Assembly (NCBI GenBank): GCA_947497585.1
Contig: CANMHG010000003.1
Span: 186,001 to 250,000 of the forward strand
Length of the DNA: 64,000 nt
Direction: 5' to 3'
From: an uncultured Bacillaceae bacterium
GTDB taxonomy: Bacteria > Bacillota > Bacilli > Bacillales > Bacillaceae_L
Part shown: one piece after another, positions 9,086 through 17,759 of the stretch
How the letters are laid out: every line of letters starts with the position of its first letter
How positions within the stretch are numbered: the first letter of the stretch is position 1
The notes under the pieces: generated by a model
What the model saw: only the letters and a program-made list of their open reading frames with translations
Told to the model about the DNA's origin: nothing
Database searches by the model: none
Translations under genes and position numbers: made by a program

Positions 9086-10069
9086 TTGATTATAAAACCC
9101 CGAACAAAACCACTATCGCTGTTGAAATTAGAGGCTTTACTAAGGAGATTACCCCAAACTCATCCCAAGCGTCCTAAAATTGAAGAGGACTTTGCTAAAA
9201 GGTTAGCTGGATATAGGGGTGAACAATCCCTAGATTTTTTTCTTAACCTCCTACCAGATCAGGACATCCACATTATCCACGATCTACGACTTCCATATAA
9301 AAATCATCACTTTCAGATGGACACACTACTAGTTACATCCTCATTTATTAGTATTCTCGAAGTGAAAAATTTTAATGGGACTCTCATTTTTGATCAAGCC
9401 TTCAGCCAAATGATTCGTATATTAGATGATAAGGAGGAGGCCTATCCGGATCCCATTCAGCAAGCAAAAAGTCATAGGATCAAGCTACAAGGCTTGTTGG
9501 AAAGATTCAATATCCCTCCTCTTCCAATCATCCCACTGGTTGTGATTACAAACTCATACTCACTACTTAAGCCATCCCAAAGTGCATCCAAACTCCCTTC
9601 AATGGTTATCCGTAGCTCTTTACTTCCAGAAAAAATAGAGGATATAAAACTAAAATACAAAGAAGATATACTTTCAAAGAACGAAATTAAGAAACTTTCA
9701 AAAGGACTAATCAAGCTTAACACGCCTCTAGACCAAGATATACTCGAAGTGTACCATCTATCAGAGCAGGATCTCCTATCAGGTGTCCATTGTCCAAGTT
9801 GCTTCGCTCTTCAAATAATGAAGAAGCGAGGAAAGTGGGTGTGTCCGGTGTGTGCAACAGAATCCCAGGATGCTCATATTTTCTCGCTGTATGATTACTC
9901 CCTCCTCATAGGTCCAACCATTACCAATCAAAAAGCTAGAAAATTTCTGAATTTAGCTTCAGACTCAACGACAAAAAAGCTCGTCAGATCTCTACCATCT
10001 CCTTACTCCGGTATTAAAAAAGGTAGAGAATACTATCTATCCTTTGAAAAATATATGTCGAATCCTTAG
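9086..10069 (+). CDS. NERD-domain protein with C-terminal zinc ribbon
   Basis: 327 aa. TTG start with AAAGGAAG ~8 nt upstream. Residues ~42-150 have the nuclease-related NERD pattern: a G-RGEQ-L motif (YRGEQSLDF), a strand with D (MDTLLVTS) and EVKNF, the restriction-endonuclease-like core. The C-terminal part carries CPSC ... CPVC, a four-Cys zinc ribbon. NERD proteins are presumed nucleic-acid-acting; no substrate is known here. A second NERD-plus-ribbon protein lies at 40662. There is no signal peptide. It is flanked by the 20-bp repeat array on its left. Confidence 0.75.
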   Translation: MIIKPRTKPLSLLKLEALLRRLPQTHPKRPKIEEDFAKRLAGYRGEQSLDFFLNLLPDQDIHIIHDLRLPYKNHHFQMDTLLVTSSFISILEVKNFNGTLIFDQAFSQMIRILDDKEEAYPDPIQQAKSHRIKLQGLLERFNIPPLPIIPLVVITNSYSLLKPSQSASKLPSMVIRSSLLPEKIEDIKLKYKEDILSKNEIKKLSKGLIKLNTPLDQDILEVYHLSEQDLLSGVHCPSCFALQIMKKRGKWVCPVCATESQDAHIFSLYDYSLLIGPTITNQKARKFLNLASDSTTKKLVRSLPSPYSGIKKGREYYLSFEKYMSNP

Positions 10070-10112
10070 GTATTATTTATTAACTAAATCTAGTAAATTT
10101 ATCCTCTGACTC

Positions 10113-10122
10113 TGTTATAATG
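10113..10122 (+). promoter_or_regulatory. Extended -10 promoter (TGTTATAATG)
   Basis: TG-N-TATAAT lies 33 bp before the TTG start at 10155, with no good -35. The same ten bases occur before the gene at 25320, and nine of them before secA2. Confidence 0.45.
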
Positions 10123-10154
10123 TTAAATAATAGAAGTATTTAGGAGTGATAGAG

Positions 10155-11546
10155 TTGCTTACCAAGTTTACTAGAAGAGCATTACTAGGTTTTTTACTAA
10201 GTATTTCACTTTTATTTGAAACTACTGTTCAAGCAGAAGAACCAATAGATGAGCTTAGGCATTTTATCGATAATTATTATATTAAAGAGGTATCTGACTC
10301 GGTTTTAAATGAAAGCACCCCAGAAGCAATATTAAAGCATCTAGATCAACATTCTTCTTATTTTACACCTGAAGAATTCCAACAGTTTTTTGACAATCTA
10401 AATCGGACGTTTGTTGGAATAGGGGTAGCTGTTGAAAAACATGAAAAAGGTATTTTACTAGTTTCCATTTATAAGGGCAGCCCAGCTGAAAAAGTAGGGT
10501 TACAAGCAGGTGACATTATAACCGAAGTTGATGGAACATCAGTTGTCGGAAAACCTGTAGAAGAGGGAATCAACCTTATTAAGGGAAAAGCAGGTACACA
10601 AACGACATTAAAAGTTCTAAGACAAGCAACCAATAGTACACTTCAAGTAACTATTACACGCGAAGTAATTACCTTTCCTACAGTAGATTTTGAACGTTTA
10701 AGTGGGAACATAGGATATATTAGACTTTATAGCTTTAATGAAAAATCTAAAGCTGAAATGATAGACGCTATGAATAAATTAGGCAATGTGAATGGGTGGA
10801 TTGTTGACTTTCGAGATAATGGCGGAGGTTTAGTTACAACTGCCCAAGAAGTAGGGGGATTTTTTAAAAATGTAAATAAAGCTTATTTATTGAAAAATCG
10901 AGTAAGCTTACCAACTGTTTATCCAACTATAAAACCAAATAAGGTGTTTGAAGGTCCAGTCCATTTATTAGTAAATGGGTATAGTGCTAGTGCATCTGAA
11001 ATGGTTGCCGCAGCTGTAAAAGAGGAAAAGGCTGCAGTACTCTATGGGCAAACAACATACGGAAAAGGCACGATGCAGCAATTTTTTGAGCTTTCAGATG
11101 GAAGTGCGGTGAAACTTACCACTTCAGAGTTTTTCTCACCAAAAGGTACAAAAATTGATAGTGTTGGTGTAAAACCAGATAAAACAACAGTAACCGGAGC
11201 GGAGTTACTAACCTCACACTACGATATGCTACGTGGAAATCTAAGCAAGTATACAAAATTAGCTTCATTAACAAGTGTTCCAGTTGATAAGACATTTACA
11301 ATAGAAATGTCTCATACAATGAAGTGGGGACAGTTCGGTAAAACAGATGTTCAACTTTTTGAGGTAGGCGGAAAAGAGGTTGAGATAACGCTTAGTGCTA
11401 GTGGAACAAATAAAGTGATAGCAACACCAAAGGGAAATTTGAAAAAGGGCAGCACCTATTTCCTCGTTATCAATCCAAAATGGACAGGTAGTAATGGAAA
11501 AGCAATGTGGAAGGGTAGTTATGTAGAAGTTTCAGTGAAAAAATGA
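10155..11546 (+). CDS. S41-family C-terminal processing protease, secreted
   Basis: 463 aa. TTG at 10155 is preferred, 8 nt after TAGGAG; the in-frame GTG at 10146 overlaps that site. Order: signal peptide to ~28 (VQA), helical N-terminal segment, PDZ domain (~90-165, GIGVAVEKHEKGILLVSI, GLQAGDIITEVDG), then the S41 catalytic domain. The Ser-Lys dyad is Ser279 in SASASE and Lys304 in YGKGT, 25 residues apart as in CtpB/Tsp. The last ~90 residues form an Ig-like unit (TFTIEMSHTMKWGQ), similar to the S-layer repeats rather than usual Ctp tails. It would act outside the membrane on unfolded or C-terminally tagged exported proteins. Monocistronic, ended by the terminator at 11551. Confidence 0.88.
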   Translation: MLTKFTRRALLGFLLSISLLFETTVQAEEPIDELRHFIDNYYIKEVSDSVLNESTPEAILKHLDQHSSYFTPEEFQQFFDNLNRTFVGIGVAVEKHEKGILLVSIYKGSPAEKVGLQAGDIITEVDGTSVVGKPVEEGINLIKGKAGTQTTLKVLRQATNSTLQVTITREVITFPTVDFERLSGNIGYIRLYSFNEKSKAEMIDAMNKLGNVNGWIVDFRDNGGGLVTTAQEVGGFFKNVNKAYLLKNRVSLPTVYPTIKPNKVFEGPVHLLVNGYSASASEMVAAAVKEEKAAVLYGQTTYGKGTMQQFFELSDGSAVKLTTSEFFSPKGTKIDSVGVKPDKTTVTGAELLTSHYDMLRGNLSKYTKLASLTSVPVDKTFTIEMSHTMKWGQFGKTDVQLFEVGGKEVEITLSASGTNKVIATPKGNLKKGSTYFLVINPKWTGSNGKAMWKGSYVEVSVKK

Positions 11547-11550
11547 TGAA

Positions 11551-11584
11551 AAAGGCGTCAGGGATAATCCTGACGTCTTTTTTC
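11551..11584 (+). terminator. Rho-independent terminator
   Basis: CGTCAGG (11555-11561) pairs with CCTGACG (11569-11575), then tcTTTTTT. Confidence 0.88.
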
Positions 11585-11611
11585 TGAGTAAAAAGAGTGC
11601 TTACTTGATGT

Positions 11612-11703
11612 TTATCGGCCTTAACGAAGGGATTTCGGCCTTATAAAAAATATATCGGCCATAACAACATTATATCGACCTTAACTCCAATTTTATCGGC
11701 CAA
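11612..11703 (-). repeat. Tandem 20-bp repeat array, reverse of the 8.9-kb array
   Basis: TCGGCC (one variant TCGACC) ends at 11620, 11640, 11660, 11680 and 11701, a 20,20,20,21 bp period. On the minus strand each unit reads GGCCGATAAA or a close variant, the same core as the array at 8889. It lies between the convergent ends of the S41 protease and the HtrA-like gene. Confidence 0.8.
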
Positions 11704-11730
11704 ATCCAAATCTTCAAATGCTCCAATCTA

Positions 11731-11760
11731 AATAAAGCCAAAGTCCTTCCAGACTTTGGC
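11731..11760 (-). terminator. Rho-independent terminator (minus)
   Basis: On the minus strand GCCAAAGTC/GACTTTGGC (11737-11760) is followed by TTTATTT, just past the stop of the gene ending at 11770. Confidence 0.85.
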
Positions 11761-11769
11761 TTCTGATAC

Positions 11770-14184
11770 CTAATAAATCTCATTCCCCACTACATCATAC
11801 ACACTCACAGCATACTTCGGTAAGTTAAAAACGGTTTCTTTAGATATCACAATTAATTGTCCATTACGGTGGAACATTCGATGAATGTCACTATCCATTT
11901 CGTAACGTTTCACTCGCTGCATCGTAGTGTAATTATAAATATCTAAACTATTATTCGTACTAGTAAAGAATTGATTATTCTCAAGACCAAACGTAATTTC
12001 TGAAAATGAGTGATAAAGCTTTGTTACGTAATGCATATTCGTTTCATTCGAATCAGACGCATAAAACACAACACCAGACCCATTAAAAATATATTTTCCG
12101 TCTGGGGAAATAGCATAGTTAACATTTTGTGGATACGTTCCATGGTATGGTGAACGAGTCGATCCACCGGAAAACGCTCCATTAACTATTCTAAACATTT
12201 CCATGTTTCTAGGGCTTGAGTCAGTTGTTATCGCGTATAACTTATCTTCATTAGGATGTAATTCTAAAAATGATTGTTGTCTAATATTAACCCTTGATGT
12301 TTCTAGTAATGTTTCACGATCATAGCTCTTCATGCTTGTCCATTGACCAGAACCAGAAGTTACATAAATGCTCTGCGAATCAGCTACAATATCATAGGGA
12401 TCTAGATCGATATTAAATTGATCTGACAATAAGAAGCTTTCTGCGTCAACGATCGCAACCCCACCTTCTTGATCTTCGTCCCACCAGGTCGAGTCATGCA
12501 CTCCTTTTAAGAGGGTTACATAAATCTCGTTATTAGCAAAGTATAACCGTTCAGGAACAAGGTTAAAGGTAATTCTTCTTTCCTCACCAGTTTCAAAATT
12601 TAATTCTACTAAATCTTTGTTTTCATTTAGAAAATAGATGATTGGTAGAGTAGGGTGTATAACTGAATCTCTGACAAGGTCTTCAAGGTACATTTTCCCA
12701 GGATCAAAAGCTCCTGTCTCATCAGTCACAGGTGTTTCCTCTGTTGCAGGATATTCTTCCTGATATACAGGTAAATTCGAATATGGAATAACAACAATAG
12801 AAGAATGCGCCAATTTATTAAGTTCAATGACCATGTTTTTAATCTCATCAATTACAACGGCGAAGTTAAGGTTACCATCACCATACCCAAACGTATTAAT
12901 CCCAACCACCAGTCCATCCATCGTAAATAATGGTCCACCAGAGCTTCCATAAGTTATTGGAGCGGAAAATTGGATAAACTTTTGTGTGAATCCATCATAC
13001 TCATAGTCTCTTAATCCACTTATAATTCCAGTAGATACAGTATTCATTAAACCTTCTGGACTACCAATTGTTACAATAGAGTCTCCTTTTTCAAGTGTAG
13101 CTGCTGTTCCCAATGATAGAGGTGTTAAACTCATTACATTACTAGTTTTTAATAGTGCAAGATCTTTATCATAGTCATAATGGGCAACTCCTTCAATCGC
13201 AATCACTTCACCGGTATGAGTTATGACTTCAATATACTTTGCACCTTCTATCACATGATAGTTAGTAGCAATAAGACTTTTTCCAACAACAAACCCACTA
13301 CCTTGACCTAGGTACTCATCATTTTCATCATAAGCTTCAATCATAACTACACTTTTTTCGAATTTAATAATATCTTTAAGTGTTAACGTTGGTATAGAGG
13401 ATGGTGCAAGAGTAGAGTCTTTATAAACGCTCATAAATCTAGTATTTAGACTAGATAGTACCTGTTTATTATCTATCCTGTTTAATAGATTCTTAATGAT
13501 AGTTACTTGTTCTTCAATATTCGACGAACTAGCATTACTATCAAGTAACTTACTTAATTTATCTATCTCAATTTTTGTACTAATAGCAAATTTCGTTGCT
13601 TGTCGTGCATTCTCACCAGGAGTCTTAAATTTTTCTAAAATAGCATCGCGTGTAGACTTTCCATACACTCTGTAAAGTAAGATTGCCTGCTTTCTAATTT
13701 CACTAGATAAGTCATGATAGGCTAGCTCGGTTTGATCGTCTGCAGGATTTAAACCAAATAAGCTATAATATGCCTGGGTCTTATCAATTATTTTCCTACC
13801 AGACGTTATTGCATCAATATAAGCCTGAGTTCTAGTAAAATGAATCGTTACATTTTCTTGTAGCCTTTTTTCTAACGTTACTTTTTGGCTAGAAGATAAG
13901 TATTTTATTGCGTTTTCAGCATTAATTTTGGCTAACTTGGTTTGATTAAATAAAGTCATATTTGGATAGGAGATTGGATCTTTAGAATATTTAGTTTTAC
14001 GATATTCTAACGAAATTTCCCATTTTAGTGCTCCAGCGTATCTTTCAGCTGCTTGTACTAATTGTTCAGCTTCTTTATACCTATCAACAGCTGAAACTGG
14101 TTTCCCGACGGACAATAATGTAGAAGCTAATAGGACAACTACTAGTAAAATGGAACTAAACCTTTTCAACCTAAATTCCCCCAT
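11770..14184 (-). CDS. HtrA-like serine protease with SbsC-like anchor and propeller tail
   Basis: 804 aa. Start is ATG at 14184, or possibly TTG at 14169, which has GGGGGAA 7 nt upstream and gives a typical MKRFSS signal peptide. After the signal peptide (to ~32) residues ~35-240 are the SbsC-like module (AYIDAITSGRKI, YHDLSSEIRKQAILLYRVYGKSTRD). A trypsin/HtrA-type domain follows with catalytic triad His310 (NYHV), Asp341 (DKDLALL) and Ser415 (YGSSGGPLF). No PDZ is evident. The C-terminal ~270 residues look like a beta-propeller. This order suggests a protease fixed to the wall polymer, perhaps for surface-protein quality control; that role is inferred. It is divergent from the NlpC/P60 gene. 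Confidence 0.8.
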   Translation of the reverse strand: MGEFRLKRFSSILLVVVLLASTLLSVGKPVSAVDRYKEAEQLVQAAERYAGALKWEISLEYRKTKYSKDPISYPNMTLFNQTKLAKINAENAIKYLSSSQKVTLEKRLQENVTIHFTRTQAYIDAITSGRKIIDKTQAYYSLFGLNPADDQTELAYHDLSSEIRKQAILLYRVYGKSTRDAILEKFKTPGENARQATKFAISTKIEIDKLSKLLDSNASSSNIEEQVTIIKNLLNRIDNKQVLSSLNTRFMSVYKDSTLAPSSIPTLTLKDIIKFEKSVVMIEAYDENDEYLGQGSGFVVGKSLIATNYHVIEGAKYIEVITHTGEVIAIEGVAHYDYDKDLALLKTSNVMSLTPLSLGTAATLEKGDSIVTIGSPEGLMNTVSTGIISGLRDYEYDGFTQKFIQFSAPITYGSSGGPLFTMDGLVVGINTFGYGDGNLNFAVVIDEIKNMVIELNKLAHSSIVVIPYSNLPVYQEEYPATEETPVTDETGAFDPGKMYLEDLVRDSVIHPTLPIIYFLNENKDLVELNFETGEERRITFNLVPERLYFANNEIYVTLLKGVHDSTWWDEDQEGGVAIVDAESFLLSDQFNIDLDPYDIVADSQSIYVTSGSGQWTSMKSYDRETLLETSRVNIRQQSFLELHPNEDKLYAITTDSSPRNMEMFRIVNGAFSGGSTRSPYHGTYPQNVNYAISPDGKYIFNGSGVVFYASDSNETNMHYVTKLYHSFSEITFGLENNQFFTSTNNSLDIYNYTTMQRVKRYEMDSDIHRMFHRNGQLIVISKETVFNLPKYAVSVYDVVGNEIY

Positions 14185-14235
14185 TAATAAAATCTATAAA
14201 AAACCTCCTTTTATTCTATTTATTTTAGCTTTTTG

Positions 14236-14247
14236 TTACCATGGTAA
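14236..14247. promoter_or_regulatory. Palindrome TTACCATGGTAA in divergent region
   Basis: A 12-bp perfect palindrome lies in the 277-bp gap between the divergent protease and NlpC/P60 genes. A related TTACCA...TGGTAA inverted repeat occurs upstream of the gene at 22464. It is a possible operator. Confidence 0.4.
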
Positions 14248-14343
14248 ATAATTCTAAAGCTCGTACGAGAATAATATTAAATTCCACCAAAATTAGACAA
14301 GCCTGTAGTTTTATGTCAAGGCAAATCTCTCAATTGTTACCAA

Positions 14344-14389
14344 AATGTAACATATGAGGGTAATTTTAATAGAATTGAAATGTTACATT
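14344..14389. promoter_or_regulatory. Inverted repeat AATGTAACAT / ATGTTACATT
   Basis: Perfectly complementary 10-bp arms at 14344-14353 and 14380-14389, 26 bp apart, lie 70-120 bp before the ATG at 14462. No regulator is identified. Confidence 0.45.
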
Positions 14390-14461
14390 GTCTGAAAATA
14401 TTGTAAAATTAGGACAGAAATAGCAGATTGCTTGTTTACTATAATTATCTGGAGGAAAAAA

Positions 14462-15163
14462 ATGAGAAAATTTTTGTCAATCTTTGTGCTAACTATAATC
14501 ATCAGTTTTCCAACAGTATTATTTGGAAATAATGCCGCAGCTGCCGAAAGCCACGGTGAAGAAATTGCAACTTATGGGAAAGAGTTCCTAGGAGTTTCTT
14601 ATAAGTTCGGTGGAACTACTCCGTCATCAGGCTTTGATTGTTCGGGATATTTGACCTATGTTTTTAACAAATTTAATATTTCACTACCACGTACAGCAGC
14701 AGATCAATATCAAGCTGGTGAAAAGGTGAGTAACAAAGACATAGTTGTCGGAGATTTAGTATTTTTTACTACATATAAGTCCGGTGCTTCACATGCAGGA
14801 ATTTACGTGGGCGATAATAAATTTATTCACGCAAGTTCAAGTAAAGGTATTATGATATCTAGTTTAGACGAGCGCTACTGGAAAACAAGATATCTTGGCG
14901 CAAGAAGATTTATCACTTCTAGTACTGATCTAACTGTAAAAGACGGACAAATTGGTGTAGTTACAATTAATGAATCTATCAACCTTTGGAAGAGAACAGA
15001 TGATAATCAATTACAAGAAGTTCGTGTTCTCCAAAAAGGTGAAAAATATCGTGTGTATGGATATGATGATAAATTTGGCGGCCAATACGATCTTGGTGGA
15101 GGGCTATACGTTACGAATATAGATTCACATATAGTATATTCAGAGTTAACTAACAAAAGATAG
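14462..15163 (+). CDS. Secreted NlpC/P60 peptidase with IN-LWKR/GGQY module
   Basis: 233 aa. ATG at 14462 follows TGGAGGAAAAAA; the upstream in-frame TTG at 14432 lacks an SD. Signal peptide to ~30 (AAAA). The NlpC/P60 domain spans ~35-155 with catalytic Cys60 (DCSGY), His in SHAGIYV and the third residue in FIHASS, predicting a gamma-D-glutamyl-diaminopimelate or related peptidoglycan endopeptidase. The C-terminal ~70 residues are one copy of the module seen in the proteins at 3782 and 5667 (INLWKR ... KYRVYGYDDKFGGQYDLGGG). Most NlpC/P60 enzymes of Bacillus use LysM or SH3b for wall binding, so this module probably plays that part. The next gene is a transglycosylase, but a terminator separates them. 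Confidence 0.88.
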   Translation: MRKFLSIFVLTIIISFPTVLFGNNAAAAESHGEEIATYGKEFLGVSYKFGGTTPSSGFDCSGYLTYVFNKFNISLPRTAADQYQAGEKVSNKDIVVGDLVFFTTYKSGASHAGIYVGDNKFIHASSSKGIMISSLDERYWKTRYLGARRFITSSTDLTVKDGQIGVVTINESINLWKRTDDNQLQEVRVLQKGEKYRVYGYDDKFGGQYDLGGGLYVTNIDSHIVYSELTNKR

Positions 15164-15171
15164 AGTGGTAA

Positions 15172-15212
15172 AAAATTCCTAAAGTAGATTTCCTATTTTA
15201 GGAATTTTTATT
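15172..15212 (+). terminator. Rho-independent terminator
   Basis: AAATTCCTAAA (15173-15183) pairs with TTTAGGAATTT (about 15198-15208), with a T-rich tail. Confidence 0.85.
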
Positions 15213-15270
15213 TGTGATAGAATAATAGTAGAAACCATAGATTATTAGGGATATAACTAGGAGGTACAAC

Positions 15271-16833
15271 ATGAGTTCAAAACGGATGAAACACATGATG
15301 GTCACATCACTTATTGCTGCAACAGGAATTACAATGCTCGCACCTAGCAATGCATCTGCAGCACAAACGGCAAATAGTTTAGTAGAAAAAGCAGTTAATG
15401 CTGGAACTGTTTTGAAATGGGCTATATCCATTGAAGGCTCAGGTGATGGAAAAACACGTCCTTGGAATCAATATAATGCTGCTAAAGATGCTTATTCGAA
15501 AGCAAAAACAGCGGTAGACAAACTGCCTACAGATCAGAAACAAGTTTTAACGGCACAATTAGAGGAAAAATCGCTATTACATATTACTAGAGCGATGGCT
15601 TATATTGATGCAATTACTGCTGGAGAAAAAATCAATGCAAAAAAAGCAGTACTTCAGGCAAAGAAAGATGCGAATATTTTAGATGCAGAAACAGTATCTG
15701 CTTATCATGAATTATCCACTGAAATTCGTAAGCAAGCAATTTTACTAGACCGCGTATATGGTCAGTCTACAAGGGATCTAATCCGCGATAACTATAAAAA
15801 GACTGCTGAAGCCTTGAGAAACGATATGATGCACCCTGTATCTATTAAAATTTCATTAGATGATGCAGAGACCAAATTGGACCCTACTAAAATATCCGAA
15901 GTTCTTAGTCTTTTAGAGTCTAGTAGAGCCCTAGCTCCAATGGTTACAAATGAGCTATTATTCCAGCAATTGTCTAGCCAGTATACTACAATAGCTAACT
16001 ATGTCCAAAGTGTTACGGGGCAAGTTGTACCAGGTCTTTATAAAAAGGTAGAGTTAACGATTCCGGAAATTAAACAAACTCTTACCCTTGAAGCTATTAA
16101 AAGAGGGATTCCACCTGAAGTATTAAAGTCGATAGCAGCGGCAGAAAATAGTGAACTAAAACAGTTCAATGATGATAAAACACCATATATGAGTTGGGAT
16201 GGCGGTATTGGTATCATGCAGGTAACATTAGGACCTACTGATAACAGCTATGACCGTGAACGTTTAAAATGGGACACTGTTTATAACATCCAGGCTGGTG
16301 CTGACATCCTTTTAGATAAATGGAACTATGGTGGAAAAAGAACACCAACTGTAAATGACAATGATAAAGGTACAATTGAAAATTGGTATTTTGCAATCAT
16401 GGCCTACAATGGTCTTTCGAAAAAGAATGACCCTTCTATCGCAGGAAATAACCCTTATCAATTAAAGGTGTTTGGCTTGATGGACCGTTATGCTGGGGTT
16501 AGACCTGCAATTATTCCTGGTAATGAAGTTTTAACCACTTATGTTGACAATAGAATGTTATTTACAAATAAGATGAATTATACAACTACGATAAAAACGA
16601 AAAGCACTCAGATGTATGTTGCTGGAGATCAGGTTGTCCTTTCAGGTAACTCCAACCTTCGCATCGAACCGCGTACAGGGGTAGCCTATACTGTCTTACC
16701 TGCAACTACTACTGTATCCATTTTAGAAGGACCGTTCCAAGATTCCAATTTTGTGAATTTATTCTCTTGGTATAAAGTGAGAGTGAATGATACAGGAGCA
16801 GAGGGTTATATCGCATCATTAAATCTACAATAA
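15271..16833 (+). CDS. SbsC-like module fused to lytic transglycosylase and SH3 domain
   Basis: 520 aa. ATG at 15271 follows TAGGAGG. Signal peptide to ~31 (ASAA). Residues ~33-240 are the SbsC-like module (WAISIEGSGDG, AMAYIDAITAG, STEIRKQAILLDRVYGQSTRD). Residues ~270-410 resemble a transglycosylase SLT fold: a helix with Glu292 (AAAENS) as likely general acid, GIGIMQV, then AIMAYNG. The last ~65 residues (LRIEPRTGVAYTVLP ... WYKVRVNDTGAEGYIA) are an SH3b domain. It should cut glycan strands while held on the wall polymer. The terminator at 16845 is shared with the convergent slaP gene. Confidence in SLT is good from motifs; the exact family is not determined. Confidence 0.82.
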   Translation: MSSKRMKHMMVTSLIAATGITMLAPSNASAAQTANSLVEKAVNAGTVLKWAISIEGSGDGKTRPWNQYNAAKDAYSKAKTAVDKLPTDQKQVLTAQLEEKSLLHITRAMAYIDAITAGEKINAKKAVLQAKKDANILDAETVSAYHELSTEIRKQAILLDRVYGQSTRDLIRDNYKKTAEALRNDMMHPVSIKISLDDAETKLDPTKISEVLSLLESSRALAPMVTNELLFQQLSSQYTTIANYVQSVTGQVVPGLYKKVELTIPEIKQTLTLEAIKRGIPPEVLKSIAAAENSELKQFNDDKTPYMSWDGGIGIMQVTLGPTDNSYDRERLKWDTVYNIQAGADILLDKWNYGGKRTPTVNDNDKGTIENWYFAIMAYNGLSKKNDPSIAGNNPYQLKVFGLMDRYAGVRPAIIPGNEVLTTYVDNRMLFTNKMNYTTTIKTKSTQMYVAGDQVVLSGNSNLRIEPRTGVAYTVLPATTTVSILEGPFQDSNFVNLFSWYKVRVNDTGAEGYIASLNLQ

Positions 16834-16844
16834 CTTAATACATG

Positions 16845-16879
16845 AATAAAAGAGTGCTACTTATTAGCACTCTTTTATT
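16845..16879. terminator. Bidirectional terminator
   Basis: AATAAAAGAGTGCTA / TAGCACTCTTTTATT form a near-perfect stem with A/T tails on both sides, between convergent genes ending at 16833 and 16887. Confidence 0.88.
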
Positions 16880-16886
16880 CTATCTA

Positions 16887-17759
16887 TTATTGTTGAGGCA
16901 CGTACGCCTTCCATCTTGAAAGATCGATTTCATTCTCTGTCTGTAAAGAAGCAGGAAAAATGAATGTCCATGGCTTACATGTGTTAGCTTTTACCTCGAA
17001 GTTTTCAAGTTTAAACAGTCCTTTGGCTACGACTGAATTTGTCGCGTCTTCGATCACAAGTGGTACTTGCTCTAGGTTGATATTTTGGTTACTAGCATTA
17101 CGAATAAGAATGGTAGTTAAAAGCTCGCCATTTTCATTCTTAGTAGCCTGTATTCCCATGAAATTGACTTCACCAGGTTTTAATGCTGGTAGTTTTTCTA
17201 CCATTTCTCTTAGCTGTTGAACTTTTTCTTCAGCTAGGGAATTTTTCCAGGACTCTTCTAAGTCTAGTGTTAATTTCATAGGAACGCTTTGTTTAAGTTC
17301 AAACGCTAGATTCCAATCACCATCTTTAGGTAGTGGACCATCGACTAATTTATTTTCATTTTGGAATAAAAATCTCCATGGTCTACAACCCATTGAAGGA
17401 ACCGCACCCAATAAATCCATTTCAAAAGTTTTTCTAGCTAGAGCATTTCCTTCATTATCAATTACTAAAAGATCGATTGTTTCAAATTCTATTCCCTTAG
17501 CAAGTGTATTCCTTAAGAAGGCTGTAACGACAAAGCCTTCATCATATTCAATTAAGTTAATACCTGAAACCGAAATTTGATTTGGTTGCAAAGGCTCTAA
17601 CTTTTGATGTTTGAATTGATAAACATACTTTTCAGAAGCGGGTAAGTCCCACTCTGGATGGAAGCTAAGAGTCGTCTTAACTTGGGTTGACTCCTCTTGT
17701 GATGTGTTGTGTTCATTATTTTGATCTAGTTCTTTTTGATTATCGTTAGATTGTCCCAT
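16887..17759 (-). CDS. slaP: Accessory Sec S-layer assembly protein SlaP
   Basis: 290 aa, cytoplasmic (no signal peptide), charged Asn/Gln-rich head of ~30 residues. Two copies of a ~115-residue domain follow: ~31-150 (LSFHPEWDLPASEKYVY ... CRPWRFLF) and ~165-285 (LTLDLEESWKNSL ... CKPWTFIF). Each ends in C-(R/K)PW-F-F. This duplicated SLAP arrangement is that of SlaP, which works with SecA2 to export S-layer proteins in Bacillus anthracis. Its ATG overlaps the secA2 stop as TAATG, so it is translationally coupled. It would help SecA2 keep the abundant S-layer precursor moving through SecYEG. Confidence 0.88.
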   Translation of the reverse strand: MGQSNDNQKELDQNNEHNTSQEESTQVKTTLSFHPEWDLPASEKYVYQFKHQKLEPLQPNQISVSGINLIEYDEGFVVTAFLRNTLAKGIEFETIDLLVIDNEGNALARKTFEMDLLGAVPSMGCRPWRFLFQNENKLVDGPLPKDGDWNLAFELKQSVPMKLTLDLEESWKNSLAEEKVQQLREMVEKLPALKPGEVNFMGIQATKNENGELLTTILIRNASNQNINLEQVPLVIEDATNSVVAKGLFKLENFEVKANTCKPWTFIFPASLQTENEIDLSRWKAYVPQQ

